Positions 25,249 to 34,323 of a DNA stretch of 64,000 nucleotides are shown here, in pieces. The position numbers and the translations under genes were made by a program. The stretch comes from UBA3775 sp964584255. Lineage in GTDB: Bacteria > Bacillota > Clostridia > Lachnospirales > Lachnospiraceae. Under the pieces are notes generated by a model. The model did not search any database and had not been told where the DNA came from. It worked only from the letters and a program-made list of their open reading frames with translations. Every line of letters begins with the position of its first letter. Positions within the stretch are counted from its first letter, which is position 1. Location of the stretch: contig CAZOZM010000009.1 in NCBI GenBank assembly GCA_964584255.1, forward strand, positions 8,369 through 72,368. Direction: 5' to 3'.

Positions 25249-25911
25249 ATGGATATTTTAAAGGTATGTGAATTGTCAAAAACATATGGAAAGGGAGAGA
25301 ATGAGGTCAAGGCACTTGATAATGTCTCTTTTTCCGTGGAGAAGGGTGAATTTGTTGCAATTGTGGGTGCAAGTGGTTCGGGAAAGTCAACTCTGCTTCA
25401 TCTTATCGGTGGTGTTGACAGGCCGACTTCCGGCAAGGTTTATATAAATGATTCTGATATTTTTGCACTTAATGATGACAAGCTTGCCATTTTCAGAAGA
25501 CGTCAGGTGGGGATTGTTTATCAGTTTTACAATCTTATTCCGATTTTAAATGTGGAGGAGAACATTACGCTTCCGTTGGAACTTGACGGAAGAAAGGCAG
25601 AAAAGGAGGAGCTTGATGACATTCTCGCAATTCTCGGTCTTTCAGACAGGAGAAAGCACCTTCCGAATGAGCTTTCGGGCGGTCAGCAGCAGAGAACGTC
25701 AATAGGAAGGGCTTTGATTACGAGACCGGCTATTATTTTGGCAGATGAGCCGACCGGAAACCTTGATTCCAAGGCGGGACGTGAGATTGTCGAGATGCTC
25801 AGAAAGTCGAACAGGGAGTACAAGCAGACGATTATCATGATTACGCATGACCCGGAAATCGCCAAGTGCGCCGACAGAGTTTTAAGAATTGCTGACGGCA
25901 GACTTGTCTAG
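25249..25911 (+). CDS. ABC transporter ATP-binding protein (MacB/BceA type)
   Basis: A 220-residue ATPase with Walker A GASGSGKST (about residues 41-49), Q-loop in VYQFYNLIP, signature LSGGQQQR, Walker B IILADEPTGNLD and the H-loop in ITHDPE. The LSGGQQQR/EPTGNLD wording is that of the MacB/LolD/BceA group that pairs with FtsX-like permeases. RBS AAGGAG precedes ATG 25249. The partner permease follows after 17 bases and a two-component system after that, which is the layout of peptide-sensing and detoxification modules. Confidence 0.93.
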   Translation: MDILKVCELSKTYGKGENEVKALDNVSFSVEKGEFVAIVGASGSGKSTLLHLIGGVDRPTSGKVYINDSDIFALNDDKLAIFRRRQVGIVYQFYNLIPILNVEENITLPLELDGRKAEKEELDDILAILGLSDRRKHLPNELSGGQQQRTSIGRALITRPAIILADEPTGNLDSKAGREIVEMLRKSNREYKQTIIMITHDPEIAKCADRVLRIADGRLV

Positions 25912-25928
25912 GTGAAGGAGGGTTTGTC

Positions 25929-28754
25929 GTGAAGCTTATAAGAAAACTCACTTTCAAGAATATGAAGCTGAATAAGAAGAGGAGCATTGTTACGATTATC
26001 GGTATCATTCTTTCGACGGCTCTTCTGGTTGCTTTGTGTACGATGACGGGCAGTCTCTATAAGAGTCTGGTTGAGTCGCAGAAGGCATCTTCGGGAAACT
26101 ACCACTATCTTTTTGAGAGATTTGACGAGGAGAGGATAGAGGAACTGAAGAGAAACAAGAGTGTGGAAACGCTGTTTACGCTGAAACAGTGCGGTTATGC
26201 GGTTCTTGAGGATTCCAGGAATGAATATAAGCCGTATGGCGATGTTATTGCGACTGATGAGGAGGGCTTTGAGAATCTTTCTTTCAATCTGATTGAGGGC
26301 AGGATGCCGGAGAACAGCAATGAAATCGTTATCTCGAGGCATTTGAGAACGAATGGCAGGATTTCACTATCCGTTGGAGAAAGTATCACTCTTTCAGTCG
26401 GTTCGAGAAAAATCCTTACGTTAGATGAGATTTATGCGGAAAATCCTTCGTTGACGGAAGAAGAAAGAGAGTGCGTGAGGGAAGCCTACGAGGATGCCGA
26501 TTATGCATATATTGCGGAGATAAAGGATGTCTTAAATCAATATGATTCGTTTAAGGCGGTAGAGCTTGAAGATGGAAGAATTATTCCTTGTGAGGAAACG
26601 GTGGATACGGTCAGCAGAACTTATACCATAGTGGGTATAATGGAGAGACCGGGATATGGTATTGAGCCGTATTCGGCGCCGGGATACACGTTTTTGACCT
26701 ATGATGATGGAGTTGAGGCGGAAGATGACACCGTGTATGCAAGATATGATGCGAAGGGACTTGATGACAGATTTCGCATTACGGCAGGGATTTTGGGGAT
26801 TGATGCCGAACTCTTCGAGAAGGCATATAACAACAGTGATGTTGAGCAGATGCTTGAGGCGGCGGACCGGGTAAATGCTTTGCTTGATGAGAAGAATATC
26901 GGTTTTGAGGAAAATTATTATCTTATCAGATATGAGACGTTTGACTTGGGCGATGGTTCGTTGAGGACAATCTGCATGATGGCGACAGTGGTTGTTCTGA
27001 TTATAATTGTTACTTCCGTTTTCTGCATAAAAAACAGTTTCAGCATTTCGGTTTCCGAGAAGGTAAGGCAGTATGGAATGCTCAAGAGCATTGGTGCGAC
27101 AGGCCGTCAGATTCGCGGGAGCGTTCTGTTTGAGGGCGTGTGTCTCGGTATCGTGGGAATTCCGCTTGGTGTTATTTCGGGAATCTTTGCGGCAGCCGTC
27201 CTTATAAGGGTGACAGGTTATGTGCTGGGAGATTCTTTAAATGTTACGCTCATATTTGATGTTTCTGTTTGGGCAATTATTCTTGCAGTGCTTCTTGCGG
27301 CTGTGACGATTTATCTTTCTGCTGTCGGATGTGCGCGTAAGGCAAAGCGTATTTCTCCGCTTTCGGCAATCAGGGGCGAAAATGAGATAAAAATCAGGTC
27401 TAAAAAGCTCAAGACTCCCGGTTTTGTAAAGAGATTCTGGGGTGTCGGCGGTGTTGTTTCATACAAGAATCTGAAACGTAACCGCAGAAAGTACAGAACT
27501 TCCGTTGTTTCGATTGCAATCTGTACGACTACTTTTATTGTAATTACTTATTTTATGCAGCTTGCCTTCTCCGTCATGGATATGACCTATGAAAGTGAAG
27601 ATTACGATGTCTGCTGTCATTTTTATCATAGCGGGAAGATGGATTATGATGCTGTTGCTTCGGAGATAGAGGCTCTGACAGGGGTTAAGGAGTTTAATCA
27701 TGTCAAAACCGATTTCATTGAGGTGAGGGATGATACGGTCCGTGTCAACGAGGAGTACAAAAAGCTTGTTAATCCGAGTGAGGCAACGGGCAGTGCTCAG
27801 ATTTCAGTTGTCTGTCTTACGGATGATGTTTTTGCCGCATATGAAAAGGAGGTCGGTGTAAGGTCTTCCGAGGCCGGCAAGGGTGCGATTCTTGTTGACA
27901 ATATGAGGGTTGAGTACTTTGATGAGGAGAAGGAGGAAACTGTAATTCGTGAGCTGGAGCAGTTTAAATATGATTCCGGCGATACCATGAAGGTGGGCAT
28001 ACTTAATTATGATGATGAGTATTGGAAGGCCGAAAATGCTTCATACGAGGGCGCTCCGATAGTGGAAAAGAGTATTCTGCTCAGCAAGGTTACGGAAAAG
28101 GCTCCGCTCGGCTACGGCGGTTCGGACTCCCGGTGGCTGTCATATCTTTTTGTAAATGAGGAGCTGTTCAATGAGATTCTTGATTACACCGGCGACAGCA
28201 CTGAAAAAATGTTTATAACTACGGATGAGCCGGACGAGGTCTGCGATGAGATGGAGAAAATCCTTACGGAGGCCGGTTTTGAAGATGGCGCTTACTATAT
28301 CTACAATGCGGATGCCGACATGAAGGCAACGAAATCGCTTTTCATACTGATCGGAATTTTCAGTTACGGTTTTATTACGGTTATTGCGCTTATCGGTATT
28401 ACAAGCATAATAAATACGATTTCTACCGGTATGGAGCTTAGAAGCCGTGAGTTTGCGACACTCAGGAGTGTCGGTATGACCACAAAGGAATTTAACCGCA
28501 TGATAAGGCTTGAGAGTCTGTTTACCGGGTTGAAGGCAATGGTTTTTGCACTTCCGGTTTCGATTCTGTTATGTTATGTGATCCATATGATTCTGATGAA
28601 CGGCAGTGTGATACTTAGATTCAGGCTTCCTCTCTTGCCGATGTTTGTGGCTGTGATTGTTGTTATGGTGCTGCTTCTTCTGATAATGAAGTTTTCTCTC
28701 AGTAAGATAAAGAAGCAGAATATAATTGAGACCATTAAAAATGAAAATATTTAG
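25929..28754 (+). CDS. FtsX-like ABC permease, two-FtsX-domain type
   Basis: A 941-residue permease starting at GTG 25929. A first membrane helix (about residues 18-40) is followed by an extracellular domain of about 300 residues, three helices near 355-460 (first FtsX domain), another helix near 530-550, a second large extracellular domain (about 550-800) and three helices at 815-930 (second FtsX domain, with TSIINTISTGMELRSREFATLRSVGM). This fits exporters that work with MacB/BceA-type ATPases on peptides or lipoproteins. It lies between the ATPase and a response regulator, so it is probably induced by that system in response to its substrate, perhaps an antimicrobial peptide; that is inference. 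Confidence 0.88.
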   Translation: MKLIRKLTFKNMKLNKKRSIVTIIGIILSTALLVALCTMTGSLYKSLVESQKASSGNYHYLFERFDEERIEELKRNKSVETLFTLKQCGYAVLEDSRNEYKPYGDVIATDEEGFENLSFNLIEGRMPENSNEIVISRHLRTNGRISLSVGESITLSVGSRKILTLDEIYAENPSLTEEERECVREAYEDADYAYIAEIKDVLNQYDSFKAVELEDGRIIPCEETVDTVSRTYTIVGIMERPGYGIEPYSAPGYTFLTYDDGVEAEDDTVYARYDAKGLDDRFRITAGILGIDAELFEKAYNNSDVEQMLEAADRVNALLDEKNIGFEENYYLIRYETFDLGDGSLRTICMMATVVVLIIIVTSVFCIKNSFSISVSEKVRQYGMLKSIGATGRQIRGSVLFEGVCLGIVGIPLGVISGIFAAAVLIRVTGYVLGDSLNVTLIFDVSVWAIILAVLLAAVTIYLSAVGCARKAKRISPLSAIRGENEIKIRSKKLKTPGFVKRFWGVGGVVSYKNLKRNRRKYRTSVVSIAICTTTFIVITYFMQLAFSVMDMTYESEDYDVCCHFYHSGKMDYDAVASEIEALTGVKEFNHVKTDFIEVRDDTVRVNEEYKKLVNPSEATGSAQISVVCLTDDVFAAYEKEVGVRSSEAGKGAILVDNMRVEYFDEEKEETVIRELEQFKYDSGDTMKVGILNYDDEYWKAENASYEGAPIVEKSILLSKVTEKAPLGYGGSDSRWLSYLFVNEELFNEILDYTGDSTEKMFITTDEPDEVCDEMEKILTEAGFEDGAYYIYNADADMKATKSLFILIGIFSYGFITVIALIGITSIINTISTGMELRSREFATLRSVGMTTKEFNRMIRLESLFTGLKAMVFALPVSILLCYVIHMILMNGSVILRFRLPLLPMFVAVIVVMVLLLLIMKFSLSKIKKQNIIETIKNENI

Positions 28755-28772
28755 GTAAAGGATGTTTGTGTA

Positions 28773-29438
28773 ATGGACATATTGTTGGTTGAGGACTGTG
28801 AGGATATTGCAGAGGGGTTGAGATTTACCCTTGAGGCTTCGGGTTACAGTATGGCTGTTGCCGGCACGATAAGAAAGGCAGAGGAACTCTTCGAGAAAGA
28901 AGAGTTCCTTCTTGTGCTTTTAGATGTTTCGATGCCGGACGGCAATGGCTTTGATTTTTACAAAAGGTGGCTTGCTCCGGCGGGGATTTCCACTATTTTC
29001 GTGACGGCAAAGGATGATGAAAACAATATCGTGCATGGTCTGAATCTCGGTGCGGAGGACTATATTACCAAGCCGTTTTCAACGCGGGAGCTTCTCGCGA
29101 GAATTAACCGTGTGTTCCTCAGGATACGGAAGAATTCTTCGCTTACTTCGGGGGATATCACTTTTAATCCGGAGAAAATGACGGTGATGAAGAACGGCCG
29201 GCAGGTTGCCCTTTCGGCACTTGAGTTGAAGATTCTCCAGCATTTGTTTGTTAATCATGACCGGGCGGTGAGCAGGAATGACATTATCGAGCTTATAAGA
29301 CGTGCTACGGGGAATGATGTTTACGAGCATACGGTGACTGTCTATATGAAGAGGATTAAGGACAAACTCGGTTCCGATATAATTAAGACGATAAAGGGAA
29401 TCGGTTATCGGCTGGATTTGGGAGAAGATGATAAATAG
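28773..29438 (+). CDS. OmpR-family response regulator
   Basis: A 221-residue regulator: receiver domain (residues 1-120) with acidic pocket VEDCED, phospho-acceptor Asp in LLDVSMPDG (about 51), Thr/Lys switch residues in VTAKDD and ITKPFS, and a winged-helix DNA-binding domain (about 130-220) with ALELKILQHLFVNHDRAVSR. It lies 18 bases after the permease and 103 bases before its likely kinase, and probably controls the ABC genes upstream. Confidence 0.93.
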   Translation: MDILLVEDCEDIAEGLRFTLEASGYSMAVAGTIRKAEELFEKEEFLLVLLDVSMPDGNGFDFYKRWLAPAGISTIFVTAKDDENNIVHGLNLGAEDYITKPFSTRELLARINRVFLRIRKNSSLTSGDITFNPEKMTVMKNGRQVALSALELKILQHLFVNHDRAVSRNDIIELIRRATGNDVYEHTVTVYMKRIKDKLGSDIIKTIKGIGYRLDLGEDDK

Positions 29439-29541
29439 GAAGGGATTTTTTGTAATGCGTTTGTCAGATGGGGGTTAGAATCTGAGAGAAGATTTCCTGC
29501 GACGTATTTATCAGACAGGGTTAAAGATTTAGGAGGCAGTG

Positions 29542-30762
29542 ATGAGTAGAAAACGGTGTCTTATATTTTCGCTTGTTATAGTGTTGGCAGCGGTGTCGGT
29601 GACTTTTATTCTGCTGATGGCACGGCATCGGGCTTTTACTAATGAGGAAAATGAGAAGGTGGCGGCAATACTGGAGAGGGTAATTGAGAAATATCCTCAG
29701 GTTGATGAGAAGGAGCTTATTGATGAGGTGATGTCGGGTGACGGCACGAGTGCGTATATTCTTGACAAATACGGAATTACGGAGGGTGAACTTCTTCTCT
29801 ACGGAAGTAATGGCGGTTTCAGGTGGATGTTCTGTCTGGTGGCTTTGACGGTATGTGTTTCCGGGCTGCTGCTGTTTGCGGTTTTCATGTGCTATGACAA
29901 CGGCAAGAACAGGGAGATAAGGGAGATTGCGGAATATGTCAGGCAGATAAACCGGGGGAATTTTGCAATGAAGATTGACAACAATACGGAGAATGAGCTG
30001 TCGGTCCTGAAAAATGAGGTGTACAAGACGACAATAAAGCTCAAGGAGGTGGCAGATGCTTCCGTGAAGGACAAGCTCTTGCTCAAAGATGCGTTGTCAG
30101 ACATTTCGCATCAGCTTAAAACTCCGATAACGGCGCTCTGCATAAATCTCGACAATCTGGATTTTATTGAGGAACAGTTGGAGCTTGGCAGCATAGATGC
30201 GGAAAAGGCGGCAGAGATGCGTTCAGGGTTTGTCTTGAATGCGAGGCGTGATGTCCGGAAAATTAGCTCGATGGTGCAGATTATTTTGAAGTTTTCCCGT
30301 CTTGATTCGGGAACGGTTGAGTTTGAGAGGGGTGGTCATCGTATATGTGAGCTTGTCACACAGGCGGTGGCGAATGTTGCGGAGCTTGCAGAGCTGCGAG
30401 ACATAAATGTGGAGGTTTCATGCGACGGTGATGACGGCGAGACTTTTATGTGTGATCTCATGTGGCAGACTGAGGCCTTGACGAATATAGTTAAGAATGC
30501 CGTCGAACATGCGGAGAAAAATGTGTATGTTGTTTATGAATCCGGTAAGCCGGCAAGGAGAATAAGCGTGAGCAACGATGGCAGGGGACTTGATGCGAAG
30601 GATATGGAGCATTTGTTTGAGCGGTTTTATCGGGGTGAGAATGCGGTCGCTGACAGCGTGGGAATCGGACTTGCGATGGCTAAGACTATAGTTGAAAAAG
30701 ACAGGGGCATGATTAGTGTGGAGAACCGGGAAGATGGAGTGCGCTTTGTGATTACATATTAG
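29542..30762 (+). CDS. Sensor histidine kinase paired with the ABC exporter
   Basis: A 406-residue kinase. Two membrane helices (about residues 7-26 and 95-118) enclose a sensor loop of about 68 residues; this is longer than the tiny loop of BceS-type intramembrane kinases. A HAMP-like linker leads to the H-box DISHQLKTPIT, N-box TNIVKNAVEHA, and G-boxes SNDGRGLD and GIGLAMAK. ATG 29542 (AGGAGG 5 bases upstream) is preferred to GTG 29539. With the regulator, it probably senses the exporter substrate or envelope stress. Confidence 0.92.
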   Translation: MSRKRCLIFSLVIVLAAVSVTFILLMARHRAFTNEENEKVAAILERVIEKYPQVDEKELIDEVMSGDGTSAYILDKYGITEGELLLYGSNGGFRWMFCLVALTVCVSGLLLFAVFMCYDNGKNREIREIAEYVRQINRGNFAMKIDNNTENELSVLKNEVYKTTIKLKEVADASVKDKLLLKDALSDISHQLKTPITALCINLDNLDFIEEQLELGSIDAEKAAEMRSGFVLNARRDVRKISSMVQIILKFSRLDSGTVEFERGGHRICELVTQAVANVAELAELRDINVEVSCDGDDGETFMCDLMWQTEALTNIVKNAVEHAEKNVYVVYESGKPARRISVSNDGRGLDAKDMEHLFERFYRGENAVADSVGIGLAMAKTIVEKDRGMISVENREDGVRFVITY

Positions 30763-30910
30763 GGGGAAGTTTACGTGTTGCCGCAATCTTACCGGATTTA
30801 GACGTGGCAGTGTCAAAAATTTTGAGAATCGTGTTTGCCAAGATGTAAAGCAAATGGTATGTTGTCAGTAAAAGGTGATGTACTGCCTTAAAATGAGTGA
30901 GTTAACAGGT

Positions 30911-30941
30911 GGCAGAGGCTGTTTGGTCTCTGCCGTTTTTT
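30911..30941 (+). terminator. Terminator after the two-component system
   Basis: GGCAGAG pairs with CTCTGCC around a 10-base loop, followed by GTTTTTTA. Confidence 0.85.
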
Positions 30942-30991
30942 ATGTAAAGAAAGGTGACTATATGAGAATATAAGGGTTTTTGTGGAAGAGG

Positions 30992-31021
30992 TTGTAAAAA
31001 GGAGGGACTGTATTGTATAAT
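30992..31021 (+). promoter_or_regulatory. Promoter of the AgcS gene
   Basis: TTGTAA, an 18-base spacer and a perfect TATAAT; the start point would be about 31028. Confidence 0.65.
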
Positions 31022-31022
31022 A

Positions 31023-31054
31023 ACAAAGTCGGTCAGGAGTAAGACCGATTTTGT
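31023..31054 (+). promoter_or_regulatory. Hairpin at the 5' end of the AgcS transcript
   Basis: ACAAAGTCGGTC pairs over 12 bp (one G-U) with GACCGATTTTGT around AGGAGTAA. It overlaps the expected transcription start, so it is either an operator palindrome or a 5'-end stabilising hairpin. Confidence 0.5.
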
Positions 31055-31094
31055 ACAGTACTATTCTTTTGTAATTTGTGTAAGAAGGGGTGTC

Positions 31095-32489
31095 ATGTTG
31101 GATAGGTTAGAGGCTGTAAACAGTGTAGTAAACAATTTTATTTGGGGTGTTCCTGCGATGATTTGTATCATAGGTGTAGGTTTATTCCTCAGTATCCGTA
31201 CGGGTTTTATTCAGATCAGAAAGTTTTCCTATGCTATGAAGGTTACTTTCGGTCGTATGTTTAAAAAGAGGGAGGCTTCCGATGGTGCGCTCACTCCGTT
31301 CCAGGCGGTTTGTACGGCTCTTGCGGCAACTGTTGGTACGGGAAATGTTGCGGGTGTTGCCGGTGCGATTGCAATCGGTGGTCCGGGAGCTGTTTTCTGG
31401 ATGTGGGTTTCCGCATTTCTCGGTATGTGTACAAAATTTGCCGAGGTTACGCTGGCAGTTCATTTCCGTGAAAAGAATGCACACGGAGATTGGGTCGGCG
31501 GTCCGATGTATTACATAAAAAATGGTCTTTCAAAGAATTGGCAGTGGCTGGCATATCTTTTTGCCGCATTCGGTGTGCTTACCGTTTTCGGAACAGGAAA
31601 TGCAACACAGGTTAATACGATAACAACGGCGATAAATTCGGCTCTTTACAATTTTAACATTATTTCCGAGGAGTCATCTTCCACGCTTAATCTTGTACTG
31701 GGAATCATAATTGCGATTCTCATTGCCCTCATTCTTCTTGGCGGAATTAAGCGTATCGGTCAGGTTACGGAAAAACTGGTTCCTTTTATGGCAGTTTTAT
31801 ATATTATTTTGGCACTCGGTGTTGTAATCCTTAATTTTGAAAGCATTCCGGGTGTGCTTAAGAGCATTTTTCAGGGTGCATTCAATCCGGCTTCGGTTAC
31901 AGGCGGTGTTGTGGGAAGTTTTTTCATCAGTATGAAAAAGGGTGTTTCCCGTGGTATTTTCTCAAATGAGGCAGGTCTTGGTACCGGTTCGATAGCACAT
32001 GCATGTGCCGATACGAGAAAGCCTGTTAAGCAGGGATTTTTCGGAATTTTTGAAGTGTTTGTTGATACAATAATCATATGTACGCTTACCGCTTTGGTTA
32101 TTTTATGCAGCGGTGTTGCGATAAATTATGGCGAGGCGGCAGGAGCCGAGCTTACAATCAGTGGTTTTACTTCCACATATGGCGGATGGGTTTCGATTCT
32201 TACGGCGGTATCCATGTGCTGTTTCGCGTTTTCAACAATTATCGGATGGGGACTTTATGGTACGAGATGCATTGAGTTCATATTCGGTTCAAAGGTAAAC
32301 AAGCCGTTCATGCTGGTTTATTCGTTGGTAGCAATTGTGGGTGCAACAATGAACCTTGGTCTTGTTTGGAGTATTGCGGAGACTTTCAACGGCCTTATGG
32401 TAATTCCTAACCTGATTGCGGTCTTCCTGCTTTCGGGTGTGGTAGTCAGAATGACAAAAGATTATTTCAAGGGAATTGAGGATGATTAG
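31095..32489 (+). CDS. Sodium:alanine/glycine symporter, AgcS family
   Basis: A 464-residue, roughly ten-helix amino-acid carrier of the AGCS family (TC 2.A.25), driving uptake of alanine or glycine with Na+. Family motifs are GTGNVAGVAGAIAIGGPGAV (about residues 78-97) and SRGIFSNEAGLGTGSIAHA (about 282-300). Length is normal for the family. A GNAT gene starts two bases after the stop. The gene has its own promoter and 5' hairpin. Which of alanine and glycine is preferred cannot be read from the sequence. Confidence 0.93.
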   Translation: MLDRLEAVNSVVNNFIWGVPAMICIIGVGLFLSIRTGFIQIRKFSYAMKVTFGRMFKKREASDGALTPFQAVCTALAATVGTGNVAGVAGAIAIGGPGAVFWMWVSAFLGMCTKFAEVTLAVHFREKNAHGDWVGGPMYYIKNGLSKNWQWLAYLFAAFGVLTVFGTGNATQVNTITTAINSALYNFNIISEESSSTLNLVLGIIIAILIALILLGGIKRIGQVTEKLVPFMAVLYIILALGVVILNFESIPGVLKSIFQGAFNPASVTGGVVGSFFISMKKGVSRGIFSNEAGLGTGSIAHACADTRKPVKQGFFGIFEVFVDTIIICTLTALVILCSGVAINYGEAAGAELTISGFTSTYGGWVSILTAVSMCCFAFSTIIGWGLYGTRCIEFIFGSKVNKPFMLVYSLVAIVGATMNLGLVWSIAETFNGLMVIPNLIAVFLLSGVVVRMTKDYFKGIEDD

Positions 32490-32491
32490 AA

Positions 32492-32956
32492 GTGTTTGAA
32501 ATTGTAAAAAATGCTTTAACAAAAGAGGATTTTATTTCTTTATATGAAAGTGCGGGATGGGGGAGTCCTTCTCCCGATGCCGCAGAGACAGCAATAAGGA
32601 ACAGCTATGTGGTGTTTTCGGTCAAAGATGGTGATAAGACGGCGGCAATGGTAAGGCTTCTCGGTGATGGGGCAATGGCTTTTTTTATGAAGGATTTAAT
32701 TGTTTCACCTGATTATCAGGGCAGCGGGCTCGGAACAATGCTCCTGAAACACCTTATGAATTATATTGAATCGGAGCTGAAACCGGGATGGACGGCAAAA
32801 TTTCAGCTTATGAGCGCACCGGGGAAAGAGGGTTTTTACAGAAAGCAGGGGCTTAATGAAAATCCGTATGAAGACGGTGGGGCGGGGTTTACCATTAATA
32901 TCTCAAGGTATGTGAATATGTTGAAAAATGATGGTAGTGAAAGCAGCGATTGGTGA
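32492..32956 (+). CDS. GNAT-family N-acetyltransferase
   Basis: A 154-residue acetyl-CoA-dependent transferase. The pyrophosphate-binding loop is YQGSGLGTMLL (about residues 75-85), preceded by the FMKDLIVSPD strand and followed by GFYRKQGL near residue 118, the usual GNAT motif A and B arrangement. It starts at GTG 32492 with GAGGATGA upstream, immediately after the symporter stop, so it is probably co-transcribed with it. The substrate is not known. Confidence 0.85.
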   Translation: MFEIVKNALTKEDFISLYESAGWGSPSPDAAETAIRNSYVVFSVKDGDKTAAMVRLLGDGAMAFFMKDLIVSPDYQGSGLGTMLLKHLMNYIESELKPGWTAKFQLMSAPGKEGFYRKQGLNENPYEDGGAGFTINISRYVNMLKNDGSESSDW

Positions 32957-32981
32957 AATCATATATAGCATGTAAACTGAG

Positions 32982-33017
32982 AAGCAGAGTCGGAAGTGTA
33001 AGCCGTCTCTGCTTTTT
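32982..33017 (+). terminator. Terminator after the GNAT gene
   Basis: AAGCAGAG-t-CGG pairs with CCG-t-CTCTGCTT (one T-T mismatch), then TTTT. Confidence 0.8.
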
Positions 33018-33143
33018 AAAACAGAAAAACGGCTTTAGGAAAAGAAAATAAAATAAAAAAGCGCTAAAAACACGGATGTAAAACAAAAATATGGTTTGCG
33101 GAAGTGATTTGTTGTATTCTGTGAAGGGGATGCAGAATATTGT

Positions 33144-33186
33144 AAAAGCGAAAATCACGGAATAGAAAAAGCGAAAATCACGGAAT
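33144..33186. repeat. Short tandem duplication
   Basis: A 20-base unit ending AAAATCACGGAAT occurs at 33144-33163 and 33167-33186 (period 23) in the noncoding stretch 33018-33242. Nothing else is recognisable there. Confidence 0.7.
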
Positions 33187-33242
33187 GAGATTAACGGTTT
33201 GAAAATGAAACGTTATACTATGAGGAGTAGGAGGTATGCAAA

Positions 33243-33511
33243 ATGTTAACACCGGAAGGCTATAAAGTGCGTTTGATAGAGAAGTAGTTTGATGAGTATA
33301 TGCAGACCTTTGGTGTGGTTTGTATTGAAGGACCTAGGTATTGTGGGAAGACATGGACAGGAAGAAGTCGTTCTGAAAGTGCAGCATTTATTGGAGATCC
33401 GTCTAAGAAAATCCACCTAAGATTTTGTGTGTTATCTGTGGAATGACCAATATGGCATATAAAAGGGAAGACGGAGTTTATGTTGTTCCCATTACGGCTT
33501 TAGGCCCTTAG
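33243..33511 (+). pseudogene. Remnant of an AAA/DUF4143-type ATPase gene
   Basis: The frame from ATG 33243 reads MLTPEGYKVRLIEK, then TAG, then FDEYMQTFGVVCIEGPRYCGKTWT and GDPSKK. This is the start of AAA_14/DUF4143 ATPases, including a Walker A-like GPRYCGKTWT. It then jumps, with a frame change near 33418, to MAYKREDGVYVVPITALGP and a stop, which matches the far C terminus of the same family. More than 300 codons between are missing. An internal deletion plus a nonsense codon makes it nonfunctional. A GGAGGT RBS is still present before the ATG. Confidence 0.75.
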
Positions 33512-33531
33512 GTGTTTTCAAAAAAATATCG

Positions 33532-33560
33532 GTATATTATCTCTTTTTTTACAGATACTA
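33532..33560 (+). promoter_or_regulatory. Sigma-G-like promoter of spoVT
   Basis: GTATA, 17 bases, GATACTA. This fits the forespore sigma-G pattern (GHATR, 17-18, CATWHTA) with one mismatch, at a suitable distance (37 bases) from the spoVT start. spoVT is sigma-G controlled in B. subtilis. Confidence 0.55.
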
Positions 33561-33596
33561 TTTTCAGAGTGAAACTTGAGAAAAAGGAGAATATAT

Positions 33597-34118
33597 ATGA
33601 AGACATCAGGTATCCTGAGAAGGTTGGATTCACTTGGAAGGATTGTGATTCCCAAAGAAATAAGGACAAGGCTTAATATTCTGGAAGGTGACAGGATTGA
33701 AATTTTTGCGGGAGATGAGGAGATTGTTCTAAGAAAACATTCGGTTCTCGGGAACTTTGGGAAAACGGTTAAAAAATATGCAGAGGTACTTGGTATATAC
33801 ACGGGACATGCCGTGATAATAACCGACAGGGAGTGTGTGATTTCAACATATTCAATGCCGGGATGTGAGGGCATGGAGCTGGACGGACAGTTTGTTTCAA
33901 GGCTTGAAGAAAGAAAACCGTTCAGAACGGAAGTTGACAAAATGCTTGTCGGGGCGAATGGAATGGAACGGAAGGAATATGCTGTTCCGATTCTGTGTGA
34001 AAGTGACATAATAGGAGCGGTGGTGCTTGTTGCAAAAGGAGCGGGGTCTGTAATACGACAGACAGATGAGTCGGCGGCAGGGTATGCGGCTGTGCTTCTC
34101 GGAATGCAGCCGGAGTGA
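33597..34118 (+). CDS. spoVT: Stage V sporulation protein T, AbrB-type regulator
   Basis: SpoVT is a forespore transcription factor that tunes sigma-G-dependent genes and spore germination. The 173-residue product has an N-terminal AbrB swapped-hairpin DNA-binding domain (GILRRLDSLGRIVIPKEIR, residues 4-22) and a C-terminal GAF-like domain (about 60-170), which is the SpoVT layout and length. ATG 33597 follows AAAGGAGA by 6 bases; a TTG at 33576 in the same frame has no RBS. It is the first gene of the conserved spore/division block and has a sigma-G-like promoter. Confidence 0.9.
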   Translation: MKTSGILRRLDSLGRIVIPKEIRTRLNILEGDRIEIFAGDEEIVLRKHSVLGNFGKTVKKYAEVLGIYTGHAVIITDRECVISTYSMPGCEGMELDGQFVSRLEERKPFRTEVDKMLVGANGMERKEYAVPILCESDIIGAVVLVAKGAGSVIRQTDESAAGYAAVLLGMQPE

Positions 34119-34205
34119 TTTTCAGTAGTGGCGGATGCTTTGGAAAATCTCGGGACTCAGCAACCACAAATCTGTATAATAAGGGGCTTTTGACCATATT
34201 TACTG

Positions 34206-34234
34206 TTGACATAAATTATTCAATCGGTTATAAC
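34206..34234 (+). promoter_or_regulatory. Strong promoter of the HU gene
   Basis: Perfect TTGACA, 17 bases, TATAAC, 90 bases before the HU start. The A/T-rich, near-consensus form fits an abundant chromosomal protein. Confidence 0.85.
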
Positions 34235-34323
34235 TATCTGTAGGCGTGGATTTGTTCCGGAGAGGGATGATCCGCATGTGAAAAAGAAAAGTTCGGCATT
34301 AGCCGTAATATCAGGAGGATTTT

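Larger units (their letters stand above)
30763..31094 (+). other. Intergenic region upstream of the AgcS gene
   Basis: 332 bases containing the terminator at 30911, promoter at 30992 and hairpin at 31023. No glycine or lysine riboswitch consensus is visible. The remainder (30763-30910) shows nothing I can identify. Confidence 0.6.

Noticed and set aside
30763..31094. Glycine riboswitch before the AgcS gene
   Set aside because: No tandem gcvT-type aptamer consensus is visible; there is only a promoter and a plain hairpin.
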